NCBI GenBank assembly: GCA_023247835.1
Contig: JAHFFU010000067.1
Span: 1-6,244, forward strand
From: Candidatus Bathyarchaeota archaeon
GTDB taxonomy: Archaea > Thermoproteota > Bathyarchaeia > 40CM-2-53-6 > FEN-987
Length of the DNA stretch: 6,244 nucleotides
Direction: 5' to 3'
Made by a program: the position numbers and the translations under genes. Numbering within the stretch: position 1 is the first letter of the stretch; each line of letters opens with the position of its first letter. Positions 1 through 5,416 of this stretch are shown one piece after another. The notes below the pieces were generated by a model. It was not told where the DNA came from. It saw only the letters and a list, made by a program, of their open reading frames with translations, and ran no database searches.

Positions 1-10
1 TGAGCCGGTC

Positions 11-18
11 GGAAATTT
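11..18 (+). promoter_or_regulatory. weak candidate TATA element for trpB2
   Basis: A GGAAATTT stretch lies about 42 bases before the trpB2 ATG. It loosely resembles an archaeal BRE plus AT-rich TATA box and would place transcription start near position 40, giving a short leader without a clear Shine-Dalgarno. The match is poor, and only 57 bases of upstream sequence are visible, so the true promoter may lie outside the window. Confidence 0.2.
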
Positions 19-57
19 GCCTCCACATGATGTCGCATCAGCCTTTGACGTACAAAA

Positions 58-1488
58 ATGTTCAACAAAGTCTTAAATTCTGCTATACCGTTTCCAGCCG
101 ACACTACTCCACAGGAACCTCAAACCTTGCCCAAGCCAAGTGTCGACAAAGATCATGCCGTATACTTACCCCAAGACGAAATGCCAACCCACTGGTACAA
201 CATCCAGGCCGACCTGCCCGAACCACTACCCCCTCCGCTCGACCCTGGCACTCTCAAGCCCGTGTCCCCGGAGCCGCTGTTGCGACTTTTCGCGAAAGAC
301 CTTGTCATGCAAGAGGTCTCGACTGAGCGCTTCATCAAAATCCCGGACGAAGTCTACGACGCCTACCTGCGCCTTCCACGTCCCACGCCGTTACTCCGGG
401 CGAGGCGGCTTGAGAAATACCTGAACACGCCTGCGCAGATTTACTACAAGTGTGAATACGTGAACCCGACCGGCAGCCACAAGCCGAACACCGCGATCGC
501 CCAGGCTTACTACAACATGGCCCAAGGAACCGAGCGCGTGGTAACCGAGACGGGAGCTGGGCAATGGGGTTCAGCCTTAGCGATGGCGGCCGCGATCTTC
601 AGGCTCAAGTGCAATGTCTACATGGTTCGCGTGAGCTACGACCAGAAACCCGGCCGGAGGATCATGATGGAAACCCTCGGCGCCGACGTCGTCGCCTCGC
701 CAAGCAAGAACACCAAGTTCGGCCGAAGCCTCCTCGAATCCGACCCGAACAACACCGGCTCTCTCGGCATAGCGATAAGCGAAGCCCTTGAGGACTGCGT
801 AAGCCACGAAAACACCAGATATTGCCTAGGCTCCGTCCTGAACCATGTCCTTTTGCATCAGACGATTATTGGGGAAGAAGCGAAGAAACAGTTTGACATG
901 ATCGACGTTCAGCCGGACTTGATATGCGGCTGCATCGGGGGAGGTTCGAACTTCGCAGGCTTCGCCTACCCGTTCATGGCTGACAAGCTGAAAGGAAAAT
1001 CCACCACTGAATTCGTGGCCTGCGAACCCAAAGCTGTGCCCTCAACAACCCGCGGAGCCTACACATACGACTTCGGTGACACAGCGGAGATGACGCCGCT
1101 GCTGAAGATGTACACTATCGGCCACAAGTACCAGCCACCGCCGATCCATGCGGGCGGGCTTCGGTACCATGGCAAGGCCCCGTCCCTCTGCTACCTCATC
1201 AACAAGGGGTACATGACCTCAGTCGCCTATTCACAAACTGAAGTCTTCGAGGCAGCACGCATACTGGCCCGGACGGAAGGCATGATAACCGCCCCCGAAA
1301 CCGCGCACAACGTCAAATACGCCATCGAGGAGGCATTACGGTGCAAGAAGACCGGGGAGAAGAAGGTGATCGCCTTCAACAATTGTGGCCACGGCCTACT
1401 CGACCTCCAAGCCTACGACGCATTCCTTAACGGTAAGCTAGTTGATTATGAGCCCACAAGCATAGAGGTTCCGAAACTAGTCCCCTAA
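58..1488 (+). CDS. trpB: tryptophan synthase beta chain, TrpB2 type (PLP-dependent)
   Basis: This 476-residue cytosolic enzyme should condense indole with L-serine to tryptophan using PLP. Motifs seen are the TrpB2-type N-terminus (LPQDEMPTHWYNI, 37-49; LPEPLPPPLDP, 53-63), PTGSHKPNTA with the Schiff-base lysine K142, ETGAGQWGSA with catalytic E164, the phosphate-binding GGGSN at 294-298, and PPIHAGGLRYHG at 361-372. An in-frame TGA four codons upstream fixes the ATG; about 30 residues precede the usual family start. The WGSA, HKPNTA and HAGGLRYHG signatures indicate the TrpB2 subfamily rather than TrpB1. No trpA or other trp gene adjoins it, so it is an orphan copy that may act on free indole (salvage); this role is inferred. 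Near the C-terminus the usual NLSGHG is NNCGHG, putting Cys443 where the ring-contacting serine normally sits. Base composition is GC-richer than the 4.2-6.1 kb module. Confidence 0.95.
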   Translation: MFNKVLNSAIPFPADTTPQEPQTLPKPSVDKDHAVYLPQDEMPTHWYNIQADLPEPLPPPLDPGTLKPVSPEPLLRLFAKDLVMQEVSTERFIKIPDEVYDAYLRLPRPTPLLRARRLEKYLNTPAQIYYKCEYVNPTGSHKPNTAIAQAYYNMAQGTERVVTETGAGQWGSALAMAAAIFRLKCNVYMVRVSYDQKPGRRIMMETLGADVVASPSKNTKFGRSLLESDPNNTGSLGIAISEALEDCVSHENTRYCLGSVLNHVLLHQTIIGEEAKKQFDMIDVQPDLICGCIGGGSNFAGFAYPFMADKLKGKSTTEFVACEPKAVPSTTRGAYTYDFGDTAEMTPLLKMYTIGHKYQPPPIHAGGLRYHGKAPSLCYLINKGYMTSVAYSQTEVFEAARILARTEGMITAPETAHNVKYAIEEALRCKKTGEKKVIAFNNCGHGLLDLQAYDAFLNGKLVDYEPTSIEVPKLVP

Positions 1489-1537
1489 CCTAATCCCTCT
1501 CCGCTTTCAACGCGCTGGTTACAACCAACTACAATCC

Positions 1538-1552
1538 CGAAAACCTTTAGAT
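1538..1552 (+). promoter_or_regulatory. archaeal BRE/TATA promoter of the protease operon
   Basis: CGAAAACCTTTAGAT matches the archaeal pattern of a purine-rich BRE (CGAAA) followed by a TATA-like CTTTAGAT. Transcription would begin about 25 bases downstream, near 1575, leaving a leader of roughly 35 nt before the ATG at 1610. It is the best AT-rich candidate in the 121-base gap after trpB2, whose stop codon is at 1486-1488. Confidence 0.45.
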
Positions 1553-1595
1553 GCCATTGGCTTACATAGATTCCAGATTCTACGCCGGCTGCTTT

Positions 1596-1600
1596 GGAAG
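1596..1600 (+). promoter_or_regulatory. weak Shine-Dalgarno for the first protease gene
   Basis: GGAAG lies 9 bases before the ATG at 1610. An in-frame TTG-TGA just upstream (1601-1606) rules out an earlier start, so this site and the ATG at 1610 agree. Confidence 0.35.
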
Positions 1601-1609
1601 TTGTGAATA

Positions 1610-2536
1610 ATGGCGGGAGAACTCGACACGCTTCTTGCGATAGCAATAGTTGTCACCGTCTCCCTTAACGCGCTTACCAGCCTGTACGTGGTACGCCGCC
1701 TCCAACCGTCCCAACCGTCCCAACCTATGGCGTCCGGCGGAGAAGAGGAAGAAGAGGCGGACGAGGACGGGGAGGAAGAAGAAGAAGACGCAGCCTCTGA
1801 TGTCCCAACGAAGGAAAAAATCCTCGCACGCAGAGCACAATTAATTCACGAGCTAGAAGAAGAACGCGGTACCAGAATCCTCCAGCTCATTCATCGAAAG
1901 GAACCTTGGAGCGCAAGCGATGAAGAACCGGCAATCGTTCTCGAGGATTCCGAGGGCATACTTCAACAAGTCAGGGAGACTCCGCGTGACAAACCAATCG
2001 ACTTCATCGTTCACACTGAAGGGGGCCTTACCTTCGCTGCCGACCTGATAGCGATGGCCCTCAGGTACCACCCAGCCAAGGTCACAGTCATGGTCCCATT
2101 CTACGCAATGTCAGACGGCACATACCTTGTGCTTGCAGCCGACGAGATCATGATGGAGAGGTGCAGCATTCTCGCTCCCCTAGAACCCCTCATAGATGAT
2201 ATGCAGGCCAACATAGTCATGGGAATTACGAAACGCAAACCCATCGAGACCATATCAGATCGAACAATTCTACTCGCCGAAGCCGCGCGCATGGAAACAG
2301 AGAACGCAAAGGAATTCGTGAAATGGCTTTTGATGGACAAGATGGGTGAGGATCAAGCAACACAGGTAGCAAGTTTCCTTACAGGTGGATTCATGGCGAG
2401 CAGCACGCCAATTACATTAGATGTGGCTCGGGCGATAGGTCTCAACGTGGTTGAAGGCGTTCCCGAAAAAGTAATGCAACTCTTCGAAACCATCGAGTTC
2501 GGCGGGGGCAAGATGCCAGGCAAGCAATATCAGTGA
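1610..2536 (+). CDS. membrane-anchored SDH/ClpP-class serine protease paralogue, motif-degenerate
   Basis: This 308-residue protein belongs to the serine dehydrogenase proteinase (SDH_sah) branch of the SppA/ClpP-crotonase fold. It has one N-terminal membrane helix (about 7-28) followed by RR, a very acidic low-complexity linker (about 45-62), and a protease-like domain (about 68-295). Arg-Arg after the helix and acidic residues before it predict the catalytic domain in the cytoplasm. The nucleophile Ser168 is present in FYAMSDG, and lysines 208 and 210 align with those of the next gene. Several family motifs have changed: HTPGG is HTEGG (135-139), SGG is SDG (168-170), GPVDPQ is APLEPL (189-194), the loop after it is about four residues shorter, and the conserved SH-x-TPIT histidine is Ser264. 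It may be inactive or altered and work as a hetero-oligomer partner of the protease 6 nt downstream; that is inference. Confidence 0.85.
   Translation: MAGELDTLLAIAIVVTVSLNALTSLYVVRRLQPSQPSQPMASGGEEEEEADEDGEEEEEDAASDVPTKEKILARRAQLIHELEEERGTRILQLIHRKEPWSASDEEPAIVLEDSEGILQQVRETPRDKPIDFIVHTEGGLTFAADLIAMALRYHPAKVTVMVPFYAMSDGTYLVLAADEIMMERCSILAPLEPLIDDMQANIVMGITKRKPIETISDRTILLAEAARMETENAKEFVKWLLMDKMGEDQATQVASFLTGGFMASSTPITLDVARAIGLNVVEGVPEKVMQLFETIEFGGGKMPGKQYQ
1702..1725 (+). repeat. 9-bp tandem microrepeat in the linker
   Basis: The unit CCAACCGTC occurs twice and then partially (CCAACC), about 2.7 copies, and encodes the Gln-Pro-Ser run at residues 32-39 between the membrane helix and the acidic linker. 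The unit length of three codons means copy-number changes keep the frame, so the spacer length could vary between strains. Confidence 0.85.
2068..2100 (+). repeat. 33-nt block identical to 3004-3036 (paralogue conversion tract)
   Basis: These 33 bases are identical to 3004-3036 in the downstream paralogue, including third positions of ten consecutive codons (HPAKVTVMVP) just before the catalytic serine. In the wider block 2051-2114 versus 2987-3050 I count 6 differences in 64 bases, whereas other conserved stretches such as the TPITLDVAR region differ at several synonymous sites. Confidence 0.8.
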
Positions 2537-2542
2537 AGTGAA

Positions 2543-3475
2543 ATGGAAATGGATGCCGCCGAATTTTTTCTCGGGTTTGGATTAATTGCAGTTTCCACCC
2601 TCAACTCGGCTGCAGTCATCTACTTAGTGCGCCAACAAAAGGGCGCAACTAAGCCGAAAGAAAGCCCGGAAGAGGACGAAGAAGAAGCCAGTGGAGAAGA
2701 AGAGGCGCAACCGGAAGCCCCAGCTGCTCCTAAACGGCCCACCACCAAGGCCGAAATTCTTGCCTGGCGGCGGAGAATAATTGAGGATTTGGAGCGCGAG
2801 CGGGGCACGAAGGTCATCACGATGATTCACAAGAAGGAACTCTGGACTGAGCCGGGGGAGGACTCTGAAATTGTGATCGAGGATACGACGAAGGTGCTCA
2901 TGGAGCTTCGAAAGACCCCGCCGGATAAACCGGTCGACCTGATTATCCACACTCCAGGCGGTTATGCCCTGGCCGCCCAGATGATGGCGATGGCCATCAA
3001 ATTCCACCCAGCCAAGGTCACAGTCATGGTCCCATTTTACGCCATGTCAGGGGGTTCGCTCATGAGCCTGGCGGCGAGCGAAATTCGGATGGAAAAATAT
3101 AGCGTCTTAGGGCCAGTAGATCCTCAGATACCTACTCCTGATGGCATGTATCCAGCAGGTTCGTTGGCTACTCTCATCAAAACTAAGCCGATTCAGAACA
3201 TTACTGACAGAATGATCATTTTGGCCGAGGCTGGCAACCTAGAGATAGACAACGCTAAGGCGTTTGTAATGTGGCTTCTGGAGGGCAAGATGGACAAGGA
3301 ACAGGCAGAGCGCGTCGCAGATTTCCTGGCGCGCGGTTACATGTCACATGCAACCCCGATTACACTAGACGTGGCGCGTACGATAGGGCTTAACGTGGTT
3401 GAGGGCATACCTGACAAGGTCTATGAGCTGTTCAAGACGTTCGCGTTCACCGGGCAGTCTTACAAAGGGTCTTGA
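2543..3475 (+). CDS. membrane-anchored SDH/ClpP-class serine protease, motif-complete
   Basis: This 310-residue paralogue of the preceding gene begins 6 nt after its stop, so the two form an operon. Layout is one N-terminal membrane helix (about 8-29), an acidic Pro/Ala-rich linker (about 38-65), then an SDH_sah-type domain (about 68-300). Family motifs are intact: RGTKVITMIHKKE (87-99), HTPGG (136-140, the likely oxyanion-hole segment), nucleophile Ser169 in FYAMSGGS, GPVDPQ (190-195), lysines 213 and 215 in a region comparable to the SppA general base, and SHATPIT with His269. It should be an ATP-independent peptidase acting on membrane-near or signal-peptide-like substrates in the cytoplasm; substrate and topology are inferred from family and charge distribution. 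An in-frame ATG at 2549 is an alternative start. Such proteins are often labelled ClpP-class or periplasmic protease. Confidence 0.9.
   Translation: MEMDAAEFFLGFGLIAVSTLNSAAVIYLVRQQKGATKPKESPEEDEEEASGEEEAQPEAPAAPKRPTTKAEILAWRRRIIEDLERERGTKVITMIHKKELWTEPGEDSEIVIEDTTKVLMELRKTPPDKPVDLIIHTPGGYALAAQMMAMAIKFHPAKVTVMVPFYAMSGGSLMSLAASEIRMEKYSVLGPVDPQIPTPDGMYPAGSLATLIKTKPIQNITDRMIILAEAGNLEIDNAKAFVMWLLEGKMDKEQAERVADFLARGYMSHATPITLDVARTIGLNVVEGIPDKVYELFKTFAFTGQSYKGS
3004..3036 (+). repeat. 33-nt block identical to 2068-2100
   Basis: This is the partner of the identical block in the upstream paralogue, in the same reading phase and one residue offset. It encodes the strand leading to the nucleophile Ser169. 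Confidence 0.8.
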
Positions 3476-3570
3476 TTCTCGGGAATGCGGGGAGTGTTTC
3501 GATAAGCGCCTTGAGCAGGGCATTGGGCTCGTCTGTTCTGGCCTTCGAACTATCAGCAGAATACTCAGAA

Positions 3571-3891
3571 CTAGATTTTCTCTAGGAGCTTCCTCAGCTC
3601 CGAGCGGCCCTTCACACCAGTCAGCCTATCCCATTCTTTCCCTTTCGTGAAGAGGACTAGAGTGGGGATGCTTTTTATGTTGAATTGGGCCGCTAAGTCT
3701 CGGTTATTCTGAACGTCCACCTTCGCGAAGACGACCCGACCATCAAACTCTCTCGCAAGGCCTCTCAAAATTGGGGCCATCACATGGCAGGGCGCGCACC
3801 AGCTAGCCCAGAAATCCACAGCTACCGGTTTTCCGCCTCGCAACAGTTCTGGCAGGTTTCCTAGGGTAGCCTGAAGAATTCGTCCGCTCAT
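3571..3891 (-). CDS. trxA: thioredoxin
   Basis: This 106-residue cytosolic thioredoxin should reduce protein disulfides. It has the complete fold signature: VDFWASWCAPC with the active-site cysteines at 32 and 35, the buried Asp26 before FWA, the cis-proline loop SIPT (Pro76), and a C-terminal helix after GVKGRSEL. The active site is CAPC rather than CGPC, a variant seen in many prokaryotic thioredoxins. The frame stays open to 3996, but the extra 35 residues do not look like thioredoxin and would overlap the upstream membrane-protein gene. The ATG at 3891 gives a standard-length protein, and GGGTG lies 4 bases before it. It follows the - strand gene at 3926-4180 by 34 bases, so co-transcription is likely. 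It converges on the protease operon with a 95-base gap in which I see no clear element. Confidence 0.93.
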   Translation of the reverse strand: MSGRILQATLGNLPELLRGGKPVAVDFWASWCAPCHVMAPILRGLAREFDGRVVFAKVDVQNNRDLAAQFNIKSIPTLVLFTKGKEWDRLTGVKGRSELRKLLEKI

Positions 3892-3925
3892 GCTACACCC
3901 AACGCTATGGGACCTAATCAACCTC

Positions 3926-4180
3926 TCACGTGGCTGTAGTGGGTTTTGTGGAGGGAGTGTACTCATGCTCCTCCCACATGTCGCAGGCTGTTGCAACGGA
4001 AGCGGCCTGAGTAATTATTGCCAAAGCGGTTACCAGGTGTATGAAGGAAATTACGGAGATCAGAGGAATACTTGCGCTAAGTCTCAGATTTGCATAAAGA
4101 ATAACCCCTAGAACTACTTGAAGATTTGTTATACCCCACCTGTCTCTTGTGGATGCGCCTATTCTACTGCCATGACTCAT
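3926..4180 (-). CDS. small unrecognised membrane protein
   Basis: This 84-residue protein has two likely membrane segments, about 17-34 and 39-65 (containing FIHLVTALAIITQAASVA), a basic N-terminus (SHGSRIGASTRDR) and a charged tail (DMWEEHEY, 67-74). I do not recognise the family. LQVVLGVILY and a histidine inside the second helix (His48) faintly resemble heme-handling membrane proteins such as CtaA/Cox15 helices, but that is a weak resemblance. Support for it being a real gene is the coherent hydrophobic profile, an in-frame TGA directly before the ATG that fixes the start, AGGTGA adjoining the ATG, and a TATA element about 35 bases upstream. It sits 34 bases ahead of thioredoxin, so the pair may act in membrane redox or disulfide handling. 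The opposite-strand frame at 3890-4111 is low in plausibility by comparison. Confidence 0.55.
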   Translation of the reverse strand: MSHGSRIGASTRDRWGITNLQVVLGVILYANLRLSASIPLISVISFIHLVTALAIITQAASVATACDMWEEHEYTPSTKPTTAT

Positions 4181-4210
4181 TCACCTATGCCTGATCCTGC
4201 TGTATATCGG

Positions 4211-4221
4211 GCTTAAATATC
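4211..4221. promoter_or_regulatory. near-palindromic TATA element, possibly bidirectional
   Basis: GCTTAAATATC reads as TTAAATA on the + strand and ATATTTAAG on the - strand, both good archaeal TATA boxes. On the - strand it predicts a start near 4191, about 10 nt before the ATG of the small membrane protein. On the + strand it predicts a start near 4241, 28 nt before the LAGLIDADG ATG and inside the first CTGTAGGAT repeat. One element may therefore serve two divergent transcripts. Confidence 0.5.
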
Positions 4222-4239
4222 GGAAACATTAAGCAATCA

Positions 4240-4269
4240 CTGTAGGATTAAGTAATGCCTGTAGGATAA
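4240..4269 (+). repeat. tandem CTGTAGGATWA direct repeats, 19-bp period (candidate operator)
   Basis: CTGTAGGATTA (4240-4250) recurs as CTGTAGGATAA (4259-4269), 10 of 11 identical and exactly 19 bp apart, about two helical turns. The first copy overlaps the predicted + strand transcription start, and the second runs into the LAGLIDADG ATG. That position would suit a repressor that blocks initiation, but no binding is shown. Confidence 0.7.
4249..4267 (+). repeat. left arm of 19-bp inverted repeat around the LAGLIDADG gene
   Basis: TAAGTAATGCCTGTAGGAT matches the reverse complement of 4625-4643 at 18 of 19 positions; the only difference is T versus C at 4256. The two arms point inward and bracket the whole LAGLIDADG gene over 395 bp. 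Confidence 0.85.
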
Positions 4270-4280
4270 TGACTACAGGC
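4257..4280 (+). promoter_or_regulatory. hairpin/palindrome with the LAGLIDADG start codon in its loop
   Basis: GCCTGTAG (4257-4264) and CTACAGGC (4273-4280) are perfect 8-bp inverted repeats separated by 8 bases, GATAATGA, which contain the ATG at 4269-4271. In mRNA this would be a stem with the start codon in the loop. In DNA it is a dyad operator covering the translation start. Confidence 0.6.
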
Positions 4281-4625
4281 CGAAGTGATTTGCGAAAGGA
4301 AGACAAAGTATGGCTTGCTTGCGCCTTTGATTCTGAGGGATGGATTATACCGTATGACTGCGGCTCCCCCGACTGCGCAAAACGCCATAACGTTCACTAT
4401 CAACTTGGAATTGCAACAAAAGATTTGAATTTCGTACAACACTTTCGCGACATCATAGGACATGGCTCAGTGCATCCAAAACCCAAGATTGGTCAATGGT
4501 CTTACTTCCTCACGAAAACAAGCGTTCTGGAACGTACACTGAAAGATATTCTTCCTTACCTCATAACGAAGCAAGACAAGGCACAGACCATTCTAACTTG
4601 CATAGCCCATCGTAGAAAACCGTAA
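4269..4625 (+). CDS. single-motif LAGLIDADG protein (homing endonuclease-like)
   Basis: This 118-residue protein carries one LAGLIDADG-type helix, LACAFDSEGWI (16-26), with acidic residues Asp21 and Glu23, the latter at the catalytic metal-binding position. The second half fits the family fold: YQLGIATKDLNFVQHFRDIIG (44-64), then a QWSYFLT strand (76-82) and LPYLITKQDKAQ (95-106), the usual C-terminal helix. With one motif it should act as a homodimer, like I-CreI but shorter. It is free-standing: no intron or intein context is visible, and inverted repeats bracket it. A Cys/His cluster (C31, C36, H40, H43) may bind metal. It could be a homing endonuclease or a LAGLIDADG-derived DNA-binding regulator. 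Its stop lies 17 bases before the next gene, suggesting one transcript. Confidence 0.8.
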   Translation: MTTGRSDLRKEDKVWLACAFDSEGWIIPYDCGSPDCAKRHNVHYQLGIATKDLNFVQHFRDIIGHGSVHPKPKIGQWSYFLTKTSVLERTLKDILPYLITKQDKAQTILTCIAHRRKP

Positions 4626-4643
4626 TCCTACAGGCGTTACTTA
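4625..4643 (-). repeat. right arm of 19-bp inverted repeat
   Basis: This arm overlaps the last base of the LAGLIDADG stop codon and the first base of the next gene's ATG. It matches the left arm at 18 of 19 positions. Its extension TAATCCTACAG (4623-4633) is also the exact reverse complement of the first upstream direct repeat at 4240-4250. Confidence 0.85.
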
Positions 4644-5416
4644 TGCCAAGGACGTTTGACGCGGCGAAGGCAAGAGGAGTTATCACAGTAGTGGAGAAAC
4701 TCAAGGGTTCTTCATCTTTTCGTAATGTATTGAAAGAGACCGCGCGTTGGAGTATCATAAAAGATAACAAAACACTCAGACTTTATCTTAACCTCCTAGT
4801 CGCAGGCAAGGTCCTATCTGTACGCGCGCACGATGTAGGATCCGTATATCGGCAGGAAATTTACTCTCTGAGATCCAATAAACCTAGGGTCTGGGTGGGG
4901 CTTGGCATTCTTCGGAGGCATGGCCTAAACTGGGACGCGCCCCTAACCGATATACGCGCGATTTCAACTGATTTCGAAGGCTTAGTTCGTTCTAAGAATT
5001 TCGACAACGCTCGAATGGCATCACTAGAGGATTGTTTGACAGATGAGGTATATACTGACGCCAAGAAGAACACTGGCACCACCTCCTTTGTCATAGCCAT
5101 GATATCAACGACGAAAGTTGATCTTCCCTACCTGATTCGCCGTGCAGATCAGATGCATGTGGGTAAAGCTATACGCATTCTCTTCAGACGAATCTTAGAG
5201 ATCACATCTTCTAATCACACAGAATTTGATGGAACCGCATTCTTTGCCGTGCGAAATCACTTTCTGAGAATAGCCAGGCAGTACACGCAAACAGGCTTTT
5301 GGAACTTGGTTGAAAGTGAGGTGGGGGTAGGCAACTTTGGTATCTCAATTGCCAACAGCCTCACCGAATCCGAAGTAATTGGTGCAGCGAGTAAGCAACT
5401 TGGAGCGATTGGCTAA
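4643..5416 (+). CDS. unrecognised protein with possible winged-helix N-terminus; candidate AbiEi-like antitoxin
   Basis: This 257-residue soluble protein is not one I recognise by family. Residues about 10-75 look like a winged helix: helices around GVITVVEKLKG and FRNVLKETARWSII, a recognition-helix-like TLRLYLNLLVAGKVLSVRA (44-62), then a wing leading to VYRQEIYSL (68-76). The rest (about 100-250) is mixed alpha/beta without clear motifs. No signal peptide or membrane segment is evident. The functional hint is context: a nucleotidyltransferase-like gene follows in the same frame with no gap, the arrangement of AbiEi (wHTH antitoxin) with AbiEii (nucleotidyltransferase toxin). AbiEi proteins are known to bind inverted repeats at their own promoter, and repeats lie right before this ATG. 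The assignment is inference. No good Shine-Dalgarno precedes the start. Confidence 0.7.
   Translation: MPRTFDAAKARGVITVVEKLKGSSSFRNVLKETARWSIIKDNKTLRLYLNLLVAGKVLSVRAHDVGSVYRQEIYSLRSNKPRVWVGLGILRRHGLNWDAPLTDIRAISTDFEGLVRSKNFDNARMASLEDCLTDEVYTDAKKNTGTTSFVIAMISTTKVDLPYLIRRADQMHVGKAIRILFRRILEITSSNHTEFDGTAFFAVRNHFLRIARQYTQTGFWNLVESEVGVGNFGISIANSLTESEVIGAASKQLGAIG
5402..5405 (+). promoter_or_regulatory. Shine-Dalgarno supporting a TTG start
   Basis: GGAG lies inside the end of the upstream gene, 11 bases before TTG at 5417. It supports reinitiation or coupled translation at that unusual start. Confidence 0.4.

Noticed and set aside
1..57. possible end of an upstream gene or start of a divergent gene before trpB2
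   Set aside because: Short open readings exist on both strands, but fewer than 20 codons are visible, with no recognisable sequence, so none can be supported.
27..326. 99-codon + strand frame overlapping the start of trpB2
   Set aside because: It overlaps a convincing TrpB2 in another frame, has an Arg/Ser/Pro/Ala-rich composition typical of a shifted GC-rich reading, and shows no motif.
1580..1840. - strand frame with FFFFFLPVLVRLFFLF, looking like a membrane protein
   Set aside because: The phenylalanine and leucine runs are the complement of the GAA/GAG tract encoding the acidic linker of the protease, so the hydrophobicity is an artefact.
2624..3007. 127-codon - strand frame opposite the second protease
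   Set aside because: It lies wholly opposite a motif-complete protease gene, and its sequence shows no domain of its own.
3892..3996. 35-residue N-terminal extension of thioredoxin
   Set aside because: The extra residues do not look like thioredoxin or a signal peptide, and would overlap the membrane-protein gene; the ATG at 3891 gives a normal 106-residue thioredoxin.
3890..4111. 73-codon + strand frame rich in Cys, Gly and Asn
   Set aside because: It sits opposite the better-supported small membrane protein and the thioredoxin start. It looks like a random frame, with no promoter or motif.
4249..4643. insertion sequence with terminal inverted repeats
   Set aside because: The arms resemble short TIRs, but there is no transposase and no visible target-site duplication. 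Extra motif copies on the left argue that an operator reading is equally good, so it was reported as repeats and not called a mobile element.
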